Assembly (NCBI GenBank): GCA_033085395.1
Contig: MU853205.1
Span: 1 to 64,000, forward strand
DNA: 64,000 nt
Reading direction: 5' to 3'
Source: Xanthoparmelia taractica
Lineage: Eukaryota > Ascomycota > Lecanoromycetes > Lecanorales > Parmeliaceae
The notes below the pieces were generated by a model, which saw only the letters and a list, made by a program, of their open reading frames with translations, had not been told where the DNA came from and ran no database searches. A program made the position numbers and the translations under genes. This document shows positions 1 through 10,186 of this stretch, piece after piece; the first letter of the stretch is position 1; every line of letters starts with the position of its first letter.

Positions 1-85
1 AGTATGGGATATCCTATACCTTTCGATATGATATTCGAAAAACTAATCCCATACCATCAAATATACCATATCTTTCCGACCTGTA
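1..85. mobile_element. Truncated end of a hAT-like inverted-repeat element
   Basis: Positions 1-78 are the reverse complement of 5008-5085, essentially base for base. The element end reads CTTTCCGACCTGTA at 72-85, a mutated form of the CTTTCCGGCCCGTA that closes the complete hAT-like element at 9397. Copia coding remnants begin right after it. The rest of this copy lies outside the window, so its own target duplication cannot be checked. Confidence 0.65.
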
Positions 86-1274
86 AATTTATCTTTGATT
101 ATAAATTATATAAACAGCGGGATTTCTAATGAATCGTATCTCAATAAAGAAGCACTCTTGAAAGATAGTCTTTAAAGTTATTATTAAGTAACGTTCGAAT
201 CTTAGTTATCTAAAGAGATACGAATATAAGGTCTATTCTCTCGATAAGTTATTATCACGTAAGGAGAAGATAATATTAAGAGTATATATTGAAATTTTTA
301 TGGGCTACGAAGATATAAACATCTATAATATCTGGATTTCTAGTTAATATAAAGTTATTAAGATTCGAGATATTATATTTAATGAGACTTTCTATTACAT
401 ATCTCACGAGATTAATTTAGCATAACTAGTTAAGAAGTCTTTCTTATATAACACTCTAAATATCTCGTATACAAATATTTCACGAATTACAGAGCTCGAA
501 TCTAATAGCGATAAGAATCTATTTATAGTAAATTCGATTTAATAGTCTTAGTAATAAATTAGTAAAAAGGGAAAAGAGAAAGAGATTAAGAACTCTTTTC
601 TTTTATTATCAAGTTCTTTAATAGTAATAGATAATATTACTTTATTATTAACTAAGTTAAACGACTTAAATAAAACTTTAATAATAAAAGTTAATTAATA
701 GATAAGAAATTTAATTTAGGAAGGTTAGAAAGCACTTAATAATATATATTTATTAAGTGCATCTATTAATAATCAACTTAATGCTTTAAAGCTATTATTA
801 ATTAAGAAATCTCGCAAATCAAGAGATTTAGAAGTTTAGAAGAATAATATATTATTAGATATCGTGACACGTCGCCGAAAGCCAAAGAAACTACCTTCAA
901 AGAAATAAGTATATATGGTTATATTGGATTCACTGAAAGACGGAGAAAAGCGCGCATATCACGCTGCATTTTCTATATTTATCCCCGCACGCATATACTA
1001 TGAGAAAGACTCGCTATATACTCTTATTTCAAAGTCTTAATTAAAGACACTTAAGCTATATCGAGATTATATATTAATGAAATCAAGGTACTATTATAAG
1101 ATACTAAAATATTTTTATATCGAAGAATTTAAATAAGCGATTTAAGTCGAACTTAAGACTCTATAAATAAAGAAGACTTAAAAGAAGATTTCAATAGATT
1201 ATGCAAATAAGGTAAATAAGAAGTCTATTTCTACGACGTGAGTCTTCAAGTATAAATTTAATAATTAAGAATAC
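86..1274 (+). mobile_element. RIP-degraded Copia retrotransposon, left part (integrase end and linker)
   Basis: No open frame survives, but a broken + frame still reads as Copia pol. Around 285-400 the remains of R-V-Y-I-E-I-F-M-G-Y-E and K-V-I-K-I-R-D-I-I-F-N-E-T match the integrase C-terminal signature (GYL.GYE, KVIRVRDV.FNET). At about 950-985 there is AYHAAFS from the linker, and at 1235-1274 V-F-K-Y-K-F-N-N-*-E-Y from the start of reverse transcriptase. The reading stops in the middle of the conserved KWVFTYKFD..GYL.KYKARL block and resumes at 6985, which shows that the element was split by insertion of the LTR element at 1275-6979. Composition is strongly AT-rich with abundant TpA, as expected from RIP. 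Confidence 0.8.
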
Positions 1275-1482
1275 TATTAGAACTGCAATTAGATTAAGTT
1301 AATGATAATGTGTAACGAATAAATTAAGTCTAAGAAGGAATTATCTAGCTGGAAAGGAATATCTATAAGGGACACCAAGGCCTATAGGGGCTAGTTTCAA
1401 TTGGGAAGGAAAGTCGTAGTTTCAATTAAAAAGGTAAGTCGACTTGATGTTGTAGATCTATATGATCGTTACACTCGTAATA
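1275..1482 (-). repeat. LTR 1 (3' LTR) of the minus-strand Gypsy-type element
   Basis: This 208-base copy aligns with 2322-2529 and 6797-6979. It starts TATTAGAAC and ends CGTAATA, the RIP-changed versions of TGTTAGAAC and CGTAACA kept in the copy at 2322. It is preceded by AATAC (1270-1274), the left target duplication. It carries two tandem copies of a 25-base unit (AGTTTCAATTGGGAAGG type). A purine run on the minus strand (1484-1497) abuts its right side, as a polypurine tract would abut a 3' LTR. Confidence 0.85.
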
Positions 1483-1483
1483 T

Positions 1484-1497
1484 TATCTCCCCCCTCA
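1484..1497 (-). other. Polypurine tract of the Gypsy-type element
   Basis: On the minus strand this reads GAGGGGGGAGATA immediately before the LTR. A G/A run at this place primes plus-strand DNA synthesis in LTR retrotransposons, and it fixes the element as running on the minus strand. It is the least RIP-altered stretch nearby. Confidence 0.6.
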
Positions 1498-2321
1498 AAT
1501 AGCGATGTTTCAGCGCTATAGAAGAATAGTATTCGTATATATAAATAATTCCGAACGCCTAGAAGGAACGTATACTAATATAGGGACGGAGTGTGAGATA
1601 TTTCGACTCGCCCGAAGCTAGCCGAGCTTCTTCGCTAAGTCTATCGTGATATTGGCGAATAGATTCAAATAATAAATAAAAATTAATCGAAGTCTAATTC
1701 CCTATTAGGTCTAGCGCGATTTATTGAAATATCGTCTATAAAATTTATTTATTACTTTCTTAAAGTCTTCGAACTTATCTTAATTCATATAATACTAGTT
1801 ATTATCTCTATTTAGATTAATTTATTTAATTTTATGTTAAAGACGCCTATAATAACGCCTAAAGTCTAATATATTATTTATGTTTTATAACTCTTTCTCG
1901 TTAACTATTATTGATCTAAGAGAATCGTGCTTCTATTTTAATAAAGAGTTTATAGTCGTAGGCCTAAGTACCTTAAGGCTAAAAACTAGATAAATTCTTA
2001 TATTATAAGAGAGTTCTAAACGATATAAGATATCGACTCGCTTTAGGACTCTATATAAATCGAGTTATTTATCTTCGAGGTTTTTATAGGGGCGTTCGAT
2101 TTTAATATTCTTAAATGATAGCTAGGCTTAGTCGTCTATATCGTAAGTGATCTCCTTACGATATTTATTCGTCTATGCCTCTATAACTCTGTGTGTCTTC
2201 TCTAATTATAATCGTTCGAACTTTAAAATCTTTTTTATCTTAGTTGTGATATCTTCTATCTTTAAGACTTATAGGCGTTTATGTGTAATCTCGTAGAAAA
2301 TATAATCTTAATCGAAGGATA

Positions 2322-2529
2322 TGTTAGAACTGCAACCAGAACAAGTTAATGGTGATGTGTAACGAATAAATTAAGTCTAAGGAGAAACTATCTAGCTGAA
2401 AAGGAATATCTATGAGGGACGCCAAGGCCTGTGGGGGCTAGTCCCAATTGGGAAGGAAAGCCGTAGTCCCAATTGGGAAGGTAAGCCGACTTGGTGTTGC
2501 AGGCCTATGTGGCCGTCACACTCGTAACA
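2322..2529. repeat. Solo LTR inserted in the Gypsy-type element
   Basis: A 208-base LTR with intact TG..CA ends (TGTTAGAACTG ... CTCGTAACA), flanked on both sides by GGATA (2317-2321 and 2530-2534), a perfect 5-base target duplication. It keeps many C and G bases that are T or A in LTR 1 and LTR 3, so it is the least mutated copy and probably the youngest insertion. It has two copies of the 25-base internal unit. With no second LTR and no internal sequence of its own, it is best read as the product of LTR-LTR recombination. Confidence 0.9.
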
Positions 2530-5000
2530 GGATATGTGAGGATAAAAACCTCGATTGAAGTAGAAGAGAATGAGGAATATAGCGGATAAGGTACTATTAT
2601 TATTATTAAATTTTATTATAGAAATTTACTTAATTTAATCGTCTTACAAGTAGTTATAATAAATATAAAGACCTCGCTTTATATTCTAATTAGCTCTCTC
2701 GATCTAATCGTTCGTTTCGAGATAATATACGATAAATAAGTTAATCTTAATGCGTAGTCGCTTATAGAGGCTTTTTTAGAGCGTAGATATAAATTAAGTA
2801 TCTTTATCTAATATAAGAGATTATAATAACTCGTATAGTCGAAAGAGATTTCATATAAGAATTCAAATAAGTTTCTCGAATAAATAATTATTATCTTCTT
2901 AATAATACGATACGTAGTAACGTTTTTTTACAAGACGATATATAAGGGTGTAAATAGCGTTAAAATCGTCTAATAGGGATAGACCTATAATAAAATTTAT
3001 AGAAACGTTTTATTAACGGCCTTGAGAAATTAAGAGAGATATTAATAGTTTATTTATTTTATCCCTTAAGACTTTACTACGTTAATAGTAATAATAGTTA
3101 CGAATATATTATTTAATCGTTTTAATGTAATTAGATTAATAGTAGTAACGTAGAAGTAAGTTAATTGTTCTTCGTATTCCTAGGTAATTATTAGAAGATT
3201 AATTATAAATCTTTTTTAATAGCTTCGTATAAAACTCGGCTAAGATATATAGTAGTTCGTTCTTAAAGAAGGCTTTATTAATAATACGATATCGACTTAG
3301 CGTGTGATTATAAAGTTTAATCTAATTATAATTCATCGCTTCACGAAATTCGTTATATGTAGAGTTCTCTTAATTAACTTTGTGAATTCGTTTAAATAGA
3401 TCTTCTTTAACTTCTATAACTCGAATTTAAACGCGATTCGAGGTGAGAATTATTTGATATTAATATTAACTTCTTTTATTAGCTTCGTTCGCTAAAATAG
3501 ATAATAATATTCTCGTTAAAACGTCGACTTTGCTATTAACTATTCTCGCACGAAAAATAATCTAAAAGTTAAATTTAGATAAAATATTTAGATAGCGAGC
3601 TTAACGGCGTGTAAGCTTCTTATTTTTTATGAATATTTTTAGGATCTAATAATCAATAAACACTTGAATAGATAGCTCGATATATTCTAGTTCGAGTCGC
3701 TAGTGTTCGAAGCATCGAATAATCGCTAGTAACTTTTTGTTATAAATATAATAGTTATATTCCGCTGAAATTATACTCTTGCTATAGAATATTATTAAAT
3801 ATAGAACTTTATCGTTATTATATTGAGATAAGATTTCTCTTAATATATAGTTAGAAGAATTAGTCTTAAAAATAGTTTAACGTTTAAGATCAAAATAGCG
3901 TAGAACTAAGATAGTAATTACACACTTTTTAAGGTCGTCGAACGACTTAACGTAGACCTTATTTTAGATAAAGGGAGTATTCTTCTTTATAAGATTAATT
4001 AGGGGTTTAATTAATTTAAAAAACTTATAAATAAAGCGTCGATAGAAGTTTATAAATCTTATAAAGTCTTAAATCTTTTTTAGATTCGTAGAGACACTTT
4101 AATTAAGTATAATCTCGATCTTACGAGGATTTATTCGTAGACTAGTTCCTAATATAATAACTTCTAGAAATACGATCTCTTTTATATCGAATTCGTATTT
4201 CTTAATATTAATCTATAGATTAATTTTCCGTAGATATTAAAGAACTTATTTAACGTACTTTTAATGTTTCGTCTTCTTTTAATTATAAATAAGAATATCG
4301 TCTAAATAGACTTAATAGAAGTCGTTTAGGAAATCGAATAGAATATTATTAATATATTATTGAAAGATGCTCGATTTATTCGTTAGTTTAAAGAATAATA
4401 CTCGATACTTATAGACTTCGAGAATTATAATAAAGATCGTATAATTCTTACTATCGAGGTTTATTCGTAGCTTATTAAATACGGCGATAATATCTAGATA
4501 AGTAAGATATCGATATTCTCTGATTCTATTAATGACTTTCTCTATTAGAGAAAATAGATATTAATTACGTTTCATTATAGCGTTTAATTTTCGATAATTC
4601 ATATAAAAACAAAGATCATCGTTAATTTTTAGGGTAAATAGAATTAATAATAAGTAAGAAGTCTTATTAGAAGTGATAAAACCCTTAAATAAATTATTTA
4701 TTAGATACTCTTTAATCTTTTAAAGCTTATAGAAAGATATAATAGACGCGATTTTAAGATAACTTAAAGTTACTAAGAAACTCGATTTTATAATTATAAG
4801 GGCGATGCGGAGAAAATTAATCGATCTTAAAATAATTAAAAACGTCTAGATACTTATAATACTTAGAAGAAAATTACTTCTTAACGTCGCTTAGATTCTA
4901 AGTAAAAGTCTTTATTAAAGAAAGAGTAATTTCTTTCGCTCGAGACTTAGCGTTATATATTATTTTTCGATCGATATCTTTCATCGATATCGCGAATAAG

Positions 5001-5276
5001 TACGGCTTGGAAAGATATGGTATATTTGATGGTATGGGATTAGTTTTTCGAATATCATATCGAAAGGTATAGGATATCCCATACTCCCATTGGGTTTTTA
5101 ATAAATATATTATATAATATTTTTTTATATTCTAAAAATACGTAAAAAGCTTAAGCGAACGCTTATATAATTATAAAATTCTATAAATAGATTAAAAAGA
5201 TATAATTTTTTAAAAAAAGTTGAAAAAAAGTTAAAAACGACTATGTTCAACAGATACCACACCTTTCCGACCCGTA
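5001..5276. mobile_element. hAT-like inverted-repeat element, short or recombined copy
   Basis: The left end is TACGGCTTGGAAAG and the right end is CTTTCCGACCCGTA, matching the inverted termini of the element at 8194-9397 apart from a few changes. The first 85 bases repeat the element end seen, inverted, at window positions 1-85. The 8 bases on each side (CGAATAAG and GTCTTTTT) do not match, so the copy may be recombined, partly deleted, or wrongly bounded on the left. Confidence 0.55.
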
Positions 5277-6796
5277 GTCTTTTTGCTTTAAGATCTTATA
5301 TTCGCGAGCTTTATTTACTTTATAATTCGAGTCCTCGAATAATTTTTATAGATTATTTAAAATTTTATTAATAATTTAATAGAGATCGAAACTTAGACGA
5401 TGAGATCGAGTATAAATAACTTTAGCTGCTTTCTTATTAGTGCGTGACTTAACGTAAGCGATCTTAGCTAGCTTACTATCGAAATAATCTTAATTAACCT
5501 TTAACTTATTAGATATTTAACTAATTTAGTTATTTTATTAAGATTCTTTATTATCGATTAATATTAAAGAATATAAGAACTTTTCGAAGCGTTTAGCTAA
5601 GATTTGAATCTATATCGAATTAATAGATTTCTTACGAGATCTTCGAAGTTATTATTAAAGATTCTATATTTATTGTTATAGATAATTACGAGCTAGTTAA
5701 ATTCGATCGAGTACGGCCTTAGTCTTTTTATTTTTTTTTTATTTTTTTTTATACTTTTATTTATAATTTAAATTATCTTTAAGTAAGAAATCGTATAATT
5801 AAATAATTTTTATTTCGAGATCGTATTGTTCGCGAAGCTTATTTAGAATAATTAGAAACTCTTCGAGATTCGTGTTTATTTATTAGATTAGCTATTCTTA
5901 AGTAACTATATTTTAGACGAAGATAAGATTCTTAAGTACGCGGGGGGTGTTTCTAGATAATATAGATATTCGTTGATTTAGAGTGTTCTTGAGATAGCGT
6001 TCTAGATTGAAGAATAGGGTAGAATAGATTATGAGATCGATATTCGCCTGAGGACCCCTCGCGTTTTATTTAATATCTCGAGATATTCTATAGAGACTAT
6101 AAATAGATCATTAAGTGTGTGATATTAAGGTATCGTTCGATTTAATAAGAAAATAATAGTTTTCTTTAATCTTTTAAATAGAATTACTTTTTTATATAAA
6201 ACTTACTTAAGTCGAAATTAAAATTAATACGGTAAGAACGAACTTAACTAAGTTTATAGTAAGTGCTCTAAGCCGATCAAAACACACGTAATAATTATCT
6301 AAATAAGATATACTTATAGGCGAATAGATTTTAGAGGACGCTCTATTAGTATAAGGTGTCGAGAAGTAAATTATATAAGTAATTATTATTAGCGTATATA
6401 CACGACTTTAATTATTATATTAACTAATAATAGACGACTAAATCGTGCTAGAAACACGTTTAGAGCACACTAATCGATAGACTAATCGCGTGACTTATAG
6501 TCGCGGGGTCGAGTATTTAGTGTTAAGTAAGTGTTGAAATTATATTAATATTTAACTAAGAGGGGGCACTCCGTATAATTTAAGAGCTATCTTGCTATAA
6601 TTTCTTTAATCTCGCTTATTTATAAGCCTTTAGTAATTTCGTATAATTTAGATCTTTTAATAATACGTTTATATAATTTAAGAGATATCTAAAATAGTGT
6701 ATATTAGTGCCTTTCGAAGTCGTCGGCTATATTATAAATAAATTCTTTTAGCTCGCACGTTCTACGAGCGTAATAAGAAGATAAGACTTAATTTAA

Positions 6797-6979
6797 TATT
6801 AGAACTATAATTAGATTAAGTTAATAATAATATATAACGAATAAATTAAGTCTAAGGAGAAACTATCTAGCTAAAAAGAAATATCTATAAGGGACGCCAA
6901 GGCCTATAGGGGCTAGTTCCAATTGGGAAGGTAAGCCGACTTGGTGTTGTAGGCCTATGTGGTCGTTACACTCGTAATA
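6797..6979 (-). repeat. LTR 3 (5' LTR) of the minus-strand Gypsy-type element
   Basis: This 183-base LTR copy starts TATTAGAAC and ends CGTAATA, followed by GGTAC (6980-6984), the right target duplication of the split Copia. It has only one copy of the 25-base internal unit that is doubled in the two other LTRs; the 25-base length difference from the other copies is exactly that unit. Confidence 0.85.
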
Positions 6980-6984
6980 GGTAC

Positions 6985-8193
6985 TTACTTAAGTATAAGG
7001 CTCGATTGTGTGCACGTGGTAATCTTCAATATATATCATGGGATATCTATGTAGCTATCCTAGTTATTAGAATCTTTCGAGTAATAATAATTATTACTAT
7101 AATATTCGATCTAAATACTCGTTAATATAACGCAATTAATGCTTTTTTAAATATTAATATTAATAAATTAATATATATTAAATTATTATTAGAATTTAAG
7201 AAAATAAAGAATTATAAGATATTACTTTTATTACTTAGAGTCTTATACGAACTTAAATAATCACCTACTCTATAATTTTATTATCTTTTAAGTACACTTA
7301 ATAAATTAAGATTAAAGTTAGTATTAGATGTCGAATATCTCTTTATTAATAACTATATACTTCTCTTCTTTTTTATCGATGATATCGCTATTATCTACGA
7401 TCGACGATTTATAATTAAAGTAGATAAATTTTAGTTTAAACTCTTTTAGACTTACGAAATAAGATATCTCGAAGAGATTAAGTGATTTCTAGATATTCGA
7501 GTCTCTAGAGATCGACTATTACGTTAAGTATAGCTGTGTTAGAATAGCTACCTCGATAAACTTATTAATAAGTTCAACGTTAATATATCGAAAAGAGTTT
7601 TTAATTTATTTTTATTTAATACTAACGTTCTAATTTAAAATAATAGTCAAGTTTCTTTAAATCAAGTATATGCATATTAACAATATATAGAGTTTATTAA
7701 TTTCGTAGCTGTTACTATTGGGCTAGATGTAGCACACGTAGTATCGAAGCTATTAGAATTTCTTGTTAATTCTTTAAAGAATTATTAAGGGATTGCTGAG
7801 CGTGTGTTGAGATATCTAATTCACATTAAGTTCTATAGCATTATCTTCGACGCATAGATTAATAATCAAAGAACGATACTTCTTGCCTTCTCTAATGTAT
7901 TCTATACTAATAATTTAGATACTCGTTATAGCTCTTAGGGATACGCTTTCAAATTATATAATGGAATAATCGATTGAAAGGCAATCAAGCAAAGGATGGT
8001 TATTACAAGTTTAATTGAAGTCGAATTACTCGCGGTCTCTGTAGCAGCTAAGGAATCGCTATGGTGGAATCGATTCTTTGAAGCTATAGAACTTGATTTA
8101 GGCCATTAGACTCAGATCGAATGTAATAATATGTAGACTATACGGGTACTCAAGAGCAGTAACTCCCAGTACACAATTAAGCTACGTTACATT
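6985..8193 (+). mobile_element. RIP-degraded Copia retrotransposon, RT and start of RNase H
   Basis: Directly after the Gypsy-type insertion the Copia frame resumes as YLLKYKARLCARGNLQ (6985-7032), the conserved RT block, and continues with many stops. F-F-F-I-D-D-I-A-I-I-Y (about 7360-7400) stands for the RT catalytic YVDD motif, and T-I-R-V-L-K-S-S-N-S-Q-Y (about 8135-8175) belongs to the RNase H/C-terminal part. The reading breaks inside IKLRYI at 8193, where the hAT-like element is inserted. No intact reading frame remains. Confidence 0.8.
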
Positions 8194-9397
8194 TACGGGT
8201 CGGAAAGGTCTGGGATGGTCTGAAATATGAGGTGTCGATACCATATCATGGTATGGTATAATATTGAGATTATATTATTTGATTTTTATGAGATAGTCTG
8301 AGAGACGTGCTAATATTATGAAATAATCTAAGAAATTTCTAATATATATAGGGATATTTTATGTTATATGCAGGGATATGGGAAATATATTATATATAGA
8401 AGAAGTTACTCTATATAGAATTATGCGAACGTATTCTAGTCATTATTCTAGCCATTACTTCACTTCATTATTACGTTATTAAGCATTCTAATCATTATTC
8501 TAATCATCACTTCACTTTATTATCGTTATCATTATTACTTCACTTTATTATCACGTTATTAAGCTAAGCTCGTTATCGCATTTAATATCGTGTTGCGAAA
8601 AATTTTCGCAATTATCTAGAGCTTAGCGAGCTATTTCTATTACTATTAGTATATTTAATTTATTTAATTCTTAAAAGAATTACTAACACGCTAACTATAA
8701 TAGCAATCTACTATTTACTCTGCGATAGCAAATTTCCTCCTCCTTTCTTCGCATCATGAAAAGAATTTACGATCGTTCTTCACAATTATATTATTATATA
8801 TTCTTAGCTATTAAAGTTACACGCTTCGCATAAATAATATAAAGATTTAATAATTTACTTGATCTTGAAGAGTAGAATACGATGGGTCTTGAATATATTC
8901 TCTATATGGCGTATATTATTTAACTATTCTTATAAGAGCTTCTTAATAAGATTCGCGTTAGCTTAATTAACGAGAACTTTTAAAAAAATTAATATAATTT
9001 AAAGAAATAAAACGCTATCTAAAGATAAGAAAAAGATCTATTAATAACTTTAGCTAAGATATATAAATTCTAGTTATTATTCTAGTTATTATTCTAGTTA
9101 TTACTAATATCTAATATATATAGATTCGTAAGATGAGAGTCTACATTAATGCTAATAGTTAGCGTAAGAAATATTTCTTATCTTATTCGCCACCTAATAT
9201 AAGAAATAATCTACATTATAAGATATTCTTACATATATTAGAAATTTCCCAGATCATTTTATAATATTAATAATTTCTTATTCTATATCTTTATAAGTAA
9301 TCTAATATAACTTTCTTATAATATTCTTTCATAATATAATATAATACGATATAATATGAGATATTCCATCAAATATACTAGATCTTTCCGGCCCGTA
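8194..9397. mobile_element. Non-autonomous hAT-like transposon with 8-base target duplication
   Basis: The 1204-base element is bounded by GTTACATT at 8186-8193 and again at 9398-9405, a perfect 8-base duplication, which is the hAT superfamily signature. Its ends are inverted repeats: TACGGGTCGGAAAGGTCT on the left, and TACGGGCCGGAAAGATCT on the reverse complement of the right end. Removing element and one duplication joins two Copia fragments in the conserved TKLRH.DIR/HHW region. The interior is AT-rich with no open frame, so it is either a non-autonomous derivative or an autonomous copy destroyed by RIP. Confidence 0.85.
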
Positions 9398-9405
9398 GTT
9401 ACATT

Positions 9406-9724
9406 GATATTTATCGTTATTGACTACGATAGAAGATTCAAAAGAAGAATATATCTGTTAAGTGAACTGCTTTAGCAGATATCCTCGCTAATGAACTCAC
9501 TAAGACGCTATCACCGTAACGTTATAAGGAGTTTATTAAGTTGCTAGGACTTTAGAATATGAAGTTAAGTATAACGAATTCAGTCTTTATAAAGATCTTG
9601 ATAACTACGACTTCGAGCAATAGTCTTTCTTATGCAATTAATAACGAGTCTCCCACGAATTAGAATAAACTAACTACTAATTATAAGAAGCAGGATTCAT
9701 TAAGACATGAATTCTAAGGAAATG
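9406..9724 (+). mobile_element. Copia C-terminal remnant and 3' untranslated part
   Basis: The broken + frame reads D-I-Y-R-Y-W-L-R and then LADILANELTKTLSP and FIKLLGL (to about 9554), the end of Copia RNase H (usually ..ADGLTKALP..FIRQLGL). The next 170 bases are non-coding and lead to a short purine-rich stretch (AAGGAAATG) before the probable LTR. Base composition starts to become normal within this segment. Confidence 0.75.
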
Positions 9725-9935
9725 TGTCAGCCCTAATAGGCTGTTGATAGCACAGAAGTTCATCTATTTGCTTGCAGTTAATAGAAGTTCAGCATTCCCC
9801 GCACTAGCGTGGATGACTAAGCATTCTTGGCATTTTGCCACTATTCTAGATAGACTTATGCTTGCTGGACAGACACTTAGAGAGTCACTCAATGAACTAC
9901 ATCCCTACTCAGACACGTCCCTATCAAGTCTGACA
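9725..9935 (+). repeat. Probable 3' LTR of the Copia element
   Basis: A 211-base segment opens with TGTCAG and closes with CTGACA, perfect inverted LTR-type termini, right after the Copia C-terminus and a purine-rich run. Unlike everything upstream it has balanced composition and no obvious RIP signature. A second copy (the 5' LTR) is outside the window, so this rests on termini and position only. Confidence 0.5.
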
Positions 9936-10186
9936 CCATAAGAGCAAAGTGCTTCTCCGAGTCTTGTCCCATATGAACGCCTCAAGATTCTGATCGCTCG
10001 GTCTACTAAAAGACCAGACTTGAGGGAATCGGCAGTGCTTCGTATAAGTGGACGCATTTAGACATCATGCAGCCCTAGCATACTAGTCTAGGAGGAGCAA
10101 TTCTACGCTGATCTCCTCAGCCTCGTCAAGCTTCGATCTCCAAGCTTGTCCAGCTCCTTGACTGTCAAATATCATCTACAACTACA

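Larger units (their letters stand above)
1483..6796 (-). mobile_element. RIP-degraded Gypsy-type LTR retrotransposon, internal region
   Basis: The internal part lies between LTR 1 and LTR 3 and reads on the minus strand. Near 4560-4620 the minus strand still gives F-T-L-K-I-N-D-D-L-C-F-Y-M-N-Y-R-K-L-N-A-I, the RT motif normally written FTLKPNGDLRFCVDYRKLNAIT, so pol runs leftwards through about 5000-2530. The segment 5280-6796 should hold gag by position, but I cannot recognise it. No frame is open. The interior is interrupted by a solo LTR (2322-2529) and by inverted-repeat element sequence (5001-5276). The flanking duplication is AATAC (1270-1274) / GGTAC (6980-6984), identical allowing G-to-A change. 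Confidence 0.8.

Noticed and set aside
9744..9941. 65-residue frame on + between the Copia element and NLR-like gene 1
   Set aside because: It lies inside the probable Copia LTR and has no domain; the start and length are as expected by chance.
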